In this document: one piece after another, positions 41,344-49,461 of the stretch
Numbering within the stretch: the stretch's first letter is position 1
Layout of the letters: every line of letters starts with the position of its first letter
DNA from: Candidatus Pelagibacter ubique HIMB058
GTDB taxonomy: Bacteria; Pseudomonadota; Alphaproteobacteria; Pelagibacterales; Pelagibacteraceae
Direction of reading: 5' to 3'
NCBI GenBank assembly: GCA_000419545.1
Contig: ATTF01000003.1
Location: 1-64,000 of the forward strand
DNA length: 64,000 nucleotides
The notes under the pieces: model-generated
Told to the model about the DNA's origin: nothing
Seen by the model: only the letters and a program-made list of their open reading frames with translations
Database searches by the model: none
Program-made: the position numbers and the translations under genes

Positions 41344-42003
41344 TTATTTAGAAGGGTCTTTAACTTTTCTTAAGTATGGTTTTACAGCATTCCAACCATC
41401 AGGGAATAATTTTTTAGCTTCTTCATCTTTTACAGCAGGAACAATAATTACATCATCACCTTTTTTCCAATCAGCAGGTGTAGCAACTTTGTGTTTTGCT
41501 GTTAATTGCATTGAGTCAATTGATCTTAAAATTTCTAAAAAGTTTCTACCTGTTGCCATTGGATAAGTTAGGTAAAGCCCAATTCTTTTATCAGGTCTAA
41601 TTATAAATACAGTTCTCACAGTTTGATTATCTACTGCAGTTCTTCCCATTGAAGTTACTCCAGCATCATCTTCAAGCATGTTATATAATTTTGCTACCTC
41701 TAATTTTTCATCTGCAATAATTGGATAAGTCACCGTATGGCTAGTGACATCTTTAATATCATCTAACCATTTAATGTGATCAGAAACTGGATCAACGCTT
41801 AAACCTATAACCTTTACATTTCTTTTTTCAAATTCAGGTTTTAGACTAGCTAAAGAGCCAAGCTCAGTTGTACAAACTGGCGTGAAGTCTTTAGGGTGCG
41901 AGAATAATACTCCCCAGCTATCACCTAACCATTCGTGAAATGAGATATCACCTATAGTTGTTTTAGCTTTGAAATCAGGAGCTAAACTATTGATTTTTAA
42001 CAT
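41344..42003 (-). CDS. 1-Cys (Prx6-type) peroxiredoxin
   Basis: LFSHPKDFTPVCTTELGSLA; LTYPMATGRNFLEILRSIDSMQLT. Confidence 0.94.
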   Translation of the reverse strand: MLKINSLAPDFKAKTTIGDISFHEWLGDSWGVLFSHPKDFTPVCTTELGSLASLKPEFEKRNVKVIGLSVDPVSDHIKWLDDIKDVTSHTVTYPIIADEKLEVAKLYNMLEDDAGVTSMGRTAVDNQTVRTVFIIRPDKRIGLYLTYPMATGRNFLEILRSIDSMQLTAKHKVATPADWKKGDDVIIVPAVKDEEAKKLFPDGWNAVKPYLRKVKDPSK

Positions 42004-42056
42004 GTTAGATTTATACAATGCCCTAAAAAAAACTCAATTAATTATTAATTAACCAT

Positions 42057-42635
42057 ATGTCCAAATTTGTCTCAAAAAAATTATCTGTAATTATTTTGTT
42101 TGTTTTACTCTCTTCTGCGTTATCAGCAGCTAATAAAGAGTATAAAAAGATGCATGAAAGTCATCATGGCAGTCATGGAACGCATAAACATGATGAAGTT
42201 AATATGCCTGGTCTTCAGGGAAAAGATACTACTGAGGCTGAAGTTAATGATTTAAAAAATATTTTTAAAAATCATAAAAAGATTAAAAGAGAAGTGATTA
42301 ATATTGAAAATGGCATAAAAACTATAACAGAGTCAAAAGATGAAAAAGTAAGGCAATCAATAATAGATCATGTGACTATGATGGTAACTCGAATGCAAGA
42401 AGGCAAAAACCCAGAAGTTATGATCCAGTCTCCAACATTAACAAAGCTATTTGATTATTATCAGGAGATAGACACAGAAATTGAACTTTCAGATGATGGT
42501 ATCGCTTTAATCCAAACTTCAAAAAATCCAAAAGTTGTGGAATTGCTACAAAAACATGCCTCAGAAATTAATGATATGGTGGATAGAGGAATGCAGGCTG
42601 TTCATGAACGAATGATGCGTTCAAAAAATAATTAA
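42057..42635 (+). CDS. Exported His-rich hypothetical protein
   Basis: Signal peptide ending ALSAA; HESHHGSHGTHKHDE segment; next to YeeE/YedE genes. Confidence 0.72.
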   Translation: MSKFVSKKLSVIILFVLLSSALSAANKEYKKMHESHHGSHGTHKHDEVNMPGLQGKDTTEAEVNDLKNIFKNHKKIKREVINIENGIKTITESKDEKVRQSIIDHVTMMVTRMQEGKNPEVMIQSPTLTKLFDYYQEIDTEIELSDDGIALIQTSKNPKVVELLQKHASEINDMVDRGMQAVHERMMRSKNN

Positions 42636-42669
42636 GCAAAAAAAATAAATTAATATATAAACCGTAGCG

Positions 42670-43089
42670 ATGACGATCATTAATTTTACACCTGTATCAG
42701 CTTTTATTGGCGGTCTTGTAATTGGCATAGCTGTTATGCTCTTCTTTGCTTTTAATGGCAGACTTGTTGGTATCAGTGGTATCGCTAGAAACTTCTTAAA
42801 TTCAAACGATAAAAGATTTGATAATTTTTTATTTTTAATTGGCTTAATATTGGGTCCAATTATTTATCAATTATTTTCTAAAGAAGCAGTCACTATAAAT
42901 ATTACGAATTCAACTTACCTATTAGGTATCGCAGGATTATTAGTTGGACTTGGCACTAGTATTGGAAATGGTTGTACAAGTGGACATGGTATCTGTGGTA
43001 TTAGCAGATTTTCTTTAAGATCAATTATAGCAACGATAACTTTTATGATTTTTGGAATTTTAACAGTGTTTGTAACTAATTTAATATGA
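42670..43089 (+). CDS. YeeE/YedE family sulfur-compound transporter, half 1
   Basis: GLVIGIAVMLFFAFNGRLVGISGI; GIGNGCTSGHGICGISRFSLRS-type motif. Confidence 0.9.
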   Translation: MTIINFTPVSAFIGGLVIGIAVMLFFAFNGRLVGISGIARNFLNSNDKRFDNFLFLIGLILGPIIYQLFSKEAVTINITNSTYLLGIAGLLVGLGTSIGNGCTSGHGICGISRFSLRSIIATITFMIFGILTVFVTNLI

Positions 43090-43499
43090 GCAAATTAACT
43101 TCTTTAATTGCTGGAATAATATTTGGAATAGGTCTTACAATCTCTGAAATGATTAATCCTGAAAAAGTTTTAGGTTTTTTAAATTTATTTGGAGGTTGGG
43201 ATCCTTCTCTTGCTTTTGTGATGGTAGGAGCATTAGTAGTTACAACGCCATTTATTTTTATCTACAAAAAGCAAAAGCCTTTATTCGCAGAAAGTTTTTC
43301 ATTATCGCAAAAAAAAGATCTAGATAATAAACTTATCATAGGAGCAGTTTTATTTGGTGCTGGTTGGGGATTAGCAGGTTTATGTCCGGGGCCAGCCATT
43401 TCATCATTAGCGATAATGAATATAAGCTCTGTTATTTTTGTTGTTGCAATGTTTCTTGGATTTTATTTATCTAAATTTATAAATGTACAAAGTTCTTAA
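43086..43499 (+). CDS. YeeE/YedE family sulfur-compound transporter, half 2
   Basis: GIIFGIGLTISEMINPEKVLGFLNLFGGWDPSLAFVM; GAGWGLAGLCPGPAISSL. Confidence 0.9.
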   Translation: MSKLTSLIAGIIFGIGLTISEMINPEKVLGFLNLFGGWDPSLAFVMVGALVVTTPFIFIYKKQKPLFAESFSLSQKKDLDNKLIIGAVLFGAGWGLAGLCPGPAISSLAIMNISSVIFVVAMFLGFYLSKFINVQSS

Positions 43500-44796
43500 A
43501 AATAGTTGGGCTTTATTTGCTGGCTTTGCCATTCTAGCAACAGCTCACGGCTTTCAAGGAAATCTTTTAGGAGTTAGATCTGTAATAGAAGAATTTAATT
43601 ATCTTGCTACAGGATCATTAATGTCAGGATACTTTGTAGGATATTTCGTTGGAGCAAACTTAGTTCCTAATTTAGTTTCAAGAGTAGGGCACATCAGAGT
43701 TTTTGCGGCCGCCGCCTCATTAGCCTCATTAAGTTCATTGATACATGCAACTTTTGTTTTTCCAACAGTTTGGATCTTAGCAAGATTTTTAACTGGTTTT
43801 TCTATGATCGGAATATTTATCATAGTTGAGAGCTGGTTAAACGATAGAGCAAATAATAGAACAAGAGGACAGGTATTATCTCTTTATATGTTTATTACTT
43901 ACTTTGCTTTTGCAACAGGGAACATTTTACTTAACGTAAGTAGTCCGGTTAAGTATGAGCCTTTTATTTTAATTTCAATTTTATTCTCAGTTGCATTAGT
44001 TCCAATTCTATTAACGAAAAGAAAACCACCTAAATTTAAAAAAACAAGTTCAATGAAAATTAAAGAACTTTATAAAGCTTCACCCTTTGGAACTTTAGCA
44101 ATGCTATGCGTTGGATTTATTTATTCTGCAATTTTAACTTTATCTTCTGTGTATGCCACAAAGATGAACTTATCTATCTTTGAAGTTTCAATTTTATTAA
44201 TTTTAATAACATTAGCTGGTGCATTCTTTCAGTGGCCACTTGGATATATCTCAGACAAAATGGATAGAAGAAAAGTAATTATCGTAAGTGCTTTATTTGC
44301 AATAACATTTTCTATTTTAGCAATATTATTTTCAGGAACATCTTTACCTAATGCATTTACTCAAAATCTTACAAAATTTAATTACTTCTCAACTGCTTTA
44401 GATAAAGGAAAATTATTTATATTTGTTACGTTACTAGCAGGAACAACTTTAACCTTATTCCCAATTATACTTGCCTACGTTAATGACAATATTTCAAAAG
44501 ATAAGTTCGTAGCAGCTGGAGCTGGTTTAAATATTATTTTTGGATTGGGCGCTATGGGAGGACCAATACTATGCAGTTTGTCTATGCAGACATTTGGACC
44601 TAATGGTTTCTTTCTATATGTTATTTTCTTTCTATCTATTCTAACTTTATTTGGGATTTATAGAGTTAACGTTAATACCTATGAAGAAAACCCTGACTCA
44701 ACATTTACGGCCTTACCAAAAGACATAACTCCTCTAGGTATTGAACTTGATCCAGATACTGCTGTTGATTTATCTAATCAAGAAGTTAAAAACTAA
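43483..44796 (+). CDS. MFS transporter
   Basis: 437 aa, 12 TM; GYISDKMDRRKVIIVSALFA; overlaps YeeE half 2 by 17 nt. Confidence 0.88.
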   Translation: MYKVLKNSWALFAGFAILATAHGFQGNLLGVRSVIEEFNYLATGSLMSGYFVGYFVGANLVPNLVSRVGHIRVFAAAASLASLSSLIHATFVFPTVWILARFLTGFSMIGIFIIVESWLNDRANNRTRGQVLSLYMFITYFAFATGNILLNVSSPVKYEPFILISILFSVALVPILLTKRKPPKFKKTSSMKIKELYKASPFGTLAMLCVGFIYSAILTLSSVYATKMNLSIFEVSILLILITLAGAFFQWPLGYISDKMDRRKVIIVSALFAITFSILAILFSGTSLPNAFTQNLTKFNYFSTALDKGKLFIFVTLLAGTTLTLFPIILAYVNDNISKDKFVAAGAGLNIIFGLGAMGGPILCSLSMQTFGPNGFFLYVIFFLSILTLFGIYRVNVNTYEENPDSTFTALPKDITPLGIELDPDTAVDLSNQEVKN

Positions 44797-46042
44797 GGTA
44801 TTTTACCTCACCTATTTCTAGAGTGTCATAACGATCAAAAAATACTACGCTATCTCTAAAATAAGTTACTCTTCTTAATATTAGATCTACCTTTTTTTTA
44901 CCTTCTAGGTATTTTTTTAGTTCATCTACTGTCTTAATGGCATTACCATCAACTCTTAGAATAATATCTCTAGTTCTAAGTATTCCACTTGCTAGCCCAG
45001 CATCTATACTTTGTACAACTAAATGACCGTCTGAGTTAAACATTTCTTCAGAGACACCGGAATATGTATCAGAAAATTTATTCTCAATTAACGCATTAGA
45101 GACTATTAAACCCACTCTGTCACTGTATGAACCTTTAGACTTTAACTTCACATTTAAATTCATCTCTTTATTATTTCTCAAGATAGTAAGCTTAACCTCG
45201 TTTAGCCCTCTTGATTGTGTAGATAATTGTGTTGGATTTGAAACTTCGAAGTTATTTATAGATTTTACAATATCACCTACTTTTAGTTTTGAATCTTTAT
45301 TTAGGACTTTTGAAACTTTTAAGTGATTATCTAAGTTATCATTAGATGCAAATAAGACTTGAAAATTTAAAGGTGAAGGATCTTTACCTTCAGCTTGAAG
45401 CTCAATGATCTTACAAAAATGAATTGAAGGTACTGCAAAATTAAGTCCTTCAGTGTCATCTAAACCAAAAGAACTCATACCTATTACTTTTCCAGTAGCA
45501 ATACTAATCAAAGGCCCACCAGAGTTACCGGGGTTAATGGGAGTATCAGTTTGAATTGCCTCAAAGGTTGCCAACTTTTCATAACGTATTCCTGAAATTA
45601 TTCCTCTCGTTATTGTAAAATCTTTAGAGTAAGGATGACCAAAGGCAACAGTATTATCTCCTTGTTTGTAATTTTGCTTACAATCTATTTCAGCTTCAAT
45701 TGCGTTTTTAGGAATAAGATTAGGATCTACTTTTAAAATAGCAAAGTCTAATTCTTTATCTATGTAAACTTGTTCAGCAGAAATGGGACTTTCATTTTTA
45801 AAATTAACTCTATTCGTAGCTGGTGAAGAACCTGCTACATGAGAATTAGTTATAATAAGCCCTTCTTTTTTATTAACTAAAAAACCCGTACCTGATCCTG
45901 CATAACCATCACCGATAAATGGTTTAATAATAGAGTTTTGAATTTTAACTGTATATTTATTTGCCTTTTCTAAAATATCAGTAAGTGATGCAGCATATAG
46001 AGGCTGAATGGAAAATATTAAAATAACTATAAGTTTTTTCAT
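44786..46042 (-). CDS. Periplasmic trypsin-like serine protease with PDZ domain(s) (S1C/DegP-like)
   Basis: Signal peptide; ITNSHVAG, DFAILKV, TPINPGNSGGPLIS catalytic motifs; C-terminal PDZ-like repeats. Confidence 0.88.
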   Translation of the reverse strand: MKKLIVILIFSIQPLYAASLTDILEKANKYTVKIQNSIIKPFIGDGYAGSGTGFLVNKKEGLIITNSHVAGSSPATNRVNFKNESPISAEQVYIDKELDFAILKVDPNLIPKNAIEAEIDCKQNYKQGDNTVAFGHPYSKDFTITRGIISGIRYEKLATFEAIQTDTPINPGNSGGPLISIATGKVIGMSSFGLDDTEGLNFAVPSIHFCKIIELQAEGKDPSPLNFQVLFASNDNLDNHLKVSKVLNKDSKLKVGDIVKSINNFEVSNPTQLSTQSRGLNEVKLTILRNNKEMNLNVKLKSKGSYSDRVGLIVSNALIENKFSDTYSGVSEEMFNSDGHLVVQSIDAGLASGILRTRDIILRVDGNAIKTVDELKKYLEGKKKVDLILRRVTYFRDSVVFFDRYDTLEIGEVKYLSF

Positions 46043-46293
46043 TAATTATCCATTGAAAAGTATTTAGCTAGTTCTTCTTTGTGATACTTATAAATGTACC
46101 TATCAACAAGGTCCCAATACTTTTGTGATTTACTACTAATACCTCTTTTTAATAATTTTGTATGATAGTTTACAGCAGAATCAAAAACGAATTTATTATT
46201 TATAATTTTAATATTTATTCTTTCCCAGTTATCAGCTAGTTCGTTACAAAAATACTCGTTAACTTCATGCTCATTATATAAATTTATTTTCAT
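46042..46293 (-). CDS. Hypothetical protein
   Basis: 83 aa, 1-nt overlaps with both neighbours. Confidence 0.6.
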   Translation of the reverse strand: MKINLYNEHEVNEYFCNELADNWERINIKIINNKFVFDSAVNYHTKLLKRGISSKSQKYWDLVDRYIYKYHKEELAKYFSMDN

Positions 46294-46883
46294 TAATCTT
46301 TTTTATCTTTTTTTTTACTAAAAACTTTAAACCCTAGATAACCTATTGCTGCTCCTATAGGAGCTAAAACCCATCCTCCATTAACAGCAATCATTACCCC
46401 AGCTAATTTACCCGCAACTCCTAATGATCCACCTGCTACTGCACCTAGAGCAGCACCTGCACCTGCGCCAATCAATGGTTTTGAAACTGTTTTTTCTGCT
46501 AATTGAACAGGAGTGCTAGACTTTAATTTTTCTAACTTCTCTTTAGCTATTCTAATTTTCTCAAGTTTTTCTTGTTCTTCTTTCCTTATTTTTTCAATTC
46601 GTTCTTGTTCAATTTGTTTTAACTTTTTATTAATTGAAAAAATTACAAATAAAGACACTAAGATTAAGATTACAGGTCTGATGAGTATAAAGTTTACACC
46701 AAATACATCATCAGGAAATCTCTCTTTAAATTCTAAATAACTGAAATATTCGCTAGGTACATAGAATATTGAAATAATGATTAATACTGGAATAGAAGTA
46801 ATTAGAAAATTTGATTTTATTATATCAATTAGTTTTCCTAAAAATAGTTTAGTAGTAAAGAATTTTATTATTCCTTTAATCAT
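46293..46883 (-). CDS. Hypothetical membrane protein: two N-terminal TMs, coiled coil, glycine-zipper C-terminus
   Basis: KIRKEEQEKLEKIRIAKEKLEKL coiled coil; GAGAGAALGAVAGGSLGVAGKLAG glycine-rich segment. Confidence 0.7.
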   Translation of the reverse strand: MIKGIIKFFTTKLFLGKLIDIIKSNFLITSIPVLIIISIFYVPSEYFSYLEFKERFPDDVFGVNFILIRPVILILVSLFVIFSINKKLKQIEQERIEKIRKEEQEKLEKIRIAKEKLEKLKSSTPVQLAEKTVSKPLIGAGAGAALGAVAGGSLGVAGKLAGVMIAVNGGWVLAPIGAAIGYLGFKVFSKKKDKKD

Positions 46884-46885
46884 AT

Positions 46886-47275
46886 TTAGTTATCGAGAGG
46901 TCCTAAATCGTAATTGTGATTATATTCACAGCCACAAGCTTTACAAGAACATTTAATCCATCCACATTTTTTACATAGCGAGAAGGAAATAGAATTAATA
47001 TTTCTTTTACAATTATAACAGTGAGTTTTTCTCATTTTCTTTTTAGCATTTAATAATAAATCTATTTTTTTATCGTATAAACTTTTATCCTCAGAAGTAG
47101 GTTTTATAATTTGAGTTTTGACATAAAGAGTAAAAACTCCCATACGATCTTCTTTGAGCAGGTAAAGCCTTACTTCATTGTTTTTATCGATACCTTCTTG
47201 GTAATCTTTATCGTAAATAATTCCACCAAGATCTTTATGAACTCCAAAGAAAATATTGTCTTTAATTTTTTCCAT
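46886..47275 (-). CDS. Hypothetical zinc-ribbon protein
   Basis: CYNCKRNINSISFSLCKKCGWIKCSCKACGC; overlaps the cysteine desulfurase ORF by 14 nt. Confidence 0.7.
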   Translation of the reverse strand: MEKIKDNIFFGVHKDLGGIIYDKDYQEGIDKNNEVRLYLLKEDRMGVFTLYVKTQIIKPTSEDKSLYDKKIDLLLNAKKKMRKTHCYNCKRNINSISFSLCKKCGWIKCSCKACGCEYNHNYDLGPLDN

Positions 47276-48392
47276 TTAATTGACTTATTAATTCTTTTAA
47301 ATCATCAAAACTAGTTTCTCTCCCGAAACTTATTCGAAAAGACTCATCTATTTGTTGATCATTTAACTTTAAAGCAGTTAATACGTGAGATCTGGTAATA
47401 GTTCCTGATGTGCACGCGGAACCTGTTGACATTGCGATATGAGGCATTTGATTAAATAAAGCTAAAGCTTCTTTATTTTTTATTCTAATATTTAGATTAT
47501 TTGGAACTCTAGAGCTAACATCACCATTAATTTCAAAATCCATTTTTGATTTAATTAGCTCAGATAGCATTACAGATTTCAATTTCTTAAAGTGTTCATA
47601 ATACTGAATTTTATTTTTTTTTAAATCAGCGCAAGCTTCACCTAGTCCTACACAAAGAGCAGGAGATAATGTTCCACTTCTAATCCCCATTTCTTGCCCT
47701 CCACCATCTATCATTGGTTTTAAAATGTTCTTAATTGATTTTGATAAATATAAAGCACCTATTCCTTTTGGCCCATAAATTTTATGTCCTGATATAGATG
47801 CAGCATGTAAATTGAATAACTCAACATCAACCGAAGTTGTCCCTAATGATTGAGCAATGTCACTATGAAAGATAGCATTATATTTTTTACAAAGCTCACC
47901 TATTTCTTTTAATGGCTGCAGTACACCGATTTCATTGTTGGCATGCATAATACTGACTAAAGAAGGTTTTACTTTTAACAAGTTCTCTAAATCTTCAAGA
48001 TTTATTAAGCCTGCTTCATTTACATCTAGATAATGAACTTTAATGTTTTGTTGTTCTAAATAATAACAACTTTCAAGCACGCATTTATGCTCGGTCTTAC
48101 AAGTAATAATTTGAAAGTCAGTTGTAAAATAATTTTGAGCTATACTTTTAATGGCTAGATTATTTGACTCAGTTGCACCTGAAGTAAATACAATTTCGTT
48201 AGGTTCGGCATTGATTAGTTTAGCTACTTGTTCTCTTGTTTTTTCAACAACCTCGTTAGTTTCTCTTCCTAAAGAATGATTGTTTGAATGTGGATTTGCA
48301 AATTTCTCTGAAAAATAAGGTAGCATCTTTTTTAAAACTTTATCGCTTACGGGTGTTGTGCTTTGATAATCTAGAAATATTTTTTTGCTCAT
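47262..48392 (-). CDS. IscS/NifS-like cysteine desulfurase; candidate SspA/DndA
   Basis: LDYQSTTPVS, SGATESNNLAIKS, SGHKIYGPKGIGALYL (PLP Lys), STGSACTSG (catalytic Cys); divergent to the sspBCD-like operon. Confidence 0.93.
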   Translation of the reverse strand: MSKKIFLDYQSTTPVSDKVLKKMLPYFSEKFANPHSNNHSLGRETNEVVEKTREQVAKLINAEPNEIVFTSGATESNNLAIKSIAQNYFTTDFQIITCKTEHKCVLESCYYLEQQNIKVHYLDVNEAGLINLEDLENLLKVKPSLVSIMHANNEIGVLQPLKEIGELCKKYNAIFHSDIAQSLGTTSVDVELFNLHAASISGHKIYGPKGIGALYLSKSIKNILKPMIDGGGQEMGIRSGTLSPALCVGLGEACADLKKNKIQYYEHFKKLKSVMLSELIKSKMDFEINGDVSSRVPNNLNIRIKNKEALALFNQMPHIAMSTGSACTSGTITRSHVLTALKLNDQQIDESFRISFGRETSFDDLKELISQLNGKN

Positions 48393-48448
48393 TTAGGACT
48401 GATTCTGTTTTATTTTTGTTCTATTCTATAAACAACCTCTTAAAAATG

Positions 48449-48479
48449 TTGATAATATTACCTTTTTTAACATTATAAT
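48449..48479 (+). promoter_or_regulatory. Candidate promoter for the DUF4007-led operon
   Basis: TTGATA -19 nt- TATAAT in the 127-bp divergent intergenic region; an AATGTT/AACATT inverted repeat overlaps it. Confidence 0.4.
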
Positions 48480-48519
48480 TTACTATTCTATCTATATATT
48501 AGGAATTGGTAATTCTAAC

Positions 48520-49461
48520 ATGAATTTTACCAATTACACTATGTTAAGAGGACCTTTAGGAAAAGCAAAATATAAACCGAAATTTTCAGGGCATGACACT
48601 TTCCCTTTTAGATATGCATGGCTAACAAAGATTGCCCATTATTTAGAAGAGGGTGATGTTAAAAAAATCAAAGAATTTGAACGATATAAACTGCAAACCA
48701 TGTCTGAGTTCGGCGTTGGTTTAAACATGGTTAAAAGCATGAGACACTGGTCTCTTGCAACAAAGGTATGTGATAAAAATTTTGGGTTAACTGATTTTGG
48801 TAAGTTTATTTTTTCAAAAAAAAAGGCCGCAGATCCTTATTTAGAAAAAAATGAAACACTTTGGTTGTTGCATTGGATGATTGCTAGCGACTCTAGCTTA
48901 ACAACATGGTTTTATCTATTTAACTATCATCCTTCAATAATTGTTAACCGTGAACAAGTGGCAAATGAATTATTACAAATAGGTAAATTCTCTAAGTGGA
49001 AAGGTATCAGCCCTAATACAATTAAAAGAGATGTAGATTGTTTTATAAGAACGTATTTAGTTTCACATAAGAAAGGTGAAATTACGGAAGATAGTATTGA
49101 ATGTCCATTAGCAGAGTTAGGACTATTACAACAAACATATACTAAAAATGAGTTCGAGCTTCATAAAGGGCCTAAATCAAGTTTAAGCCAAGGTATATTT
49201 GAATTCGCACTAAATGATTATTGGTCTAAACAAAATAATCAAATAATTACATTTGAAAAATTAATGTATGACTATGGATCACCTGGAAAAGTATTTCAGC
49301 TAGATGAAAAATCATTAGAAGAGTACCTTGATAACATGGGTCAAAGTGCTAATAAAATTTTTCAATTTGATAAAGGAGCAGGTGGTTTAAGACAAATATC
49401 AAAAATTAAAGATGTTAAACAAAGCCAATTATTAAGTAACTGCTACAGGAGAGTTGCTTAA
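48520..49461 (+). CDS. DUF4007 family protein; candidate SspB-like component
   Basis: FSGHDTFPFRYAWLTKIAHYL, FGVGLNMVKSMRHWSLATKV, DPYLEKNETLWLLHWMIASD are DUF4007 hallmarks. Confidence 0.85.
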   Translation: MNFTNYTMLRGPLGKAKYKPKFSGHDTFPFRYAWLTKIAHYLEEGDVKKIKEFERYKLQTMSEFGVGLNMVKSMRHWSLATKVCDKNFGLTDFGKFIFSKKKAADPYLEKNETLWLLHWMIASDSSLTTWFYLFNYHPSIIVNREQVANELLQIGKFSKWKGISPNTIKRDVDCFIRTYLVSHKKGEITEDSIECPLAELGLLQQTYTKNEFELHKGPKSSLSQGIFEFALNDYWSKQNNQIITFEKLMYDYGSPGKVFQLDEKSLEEYLDNMGQSANKIFQFDKGAGGLRQISKIKDVKQSQLLSNCYRRVA

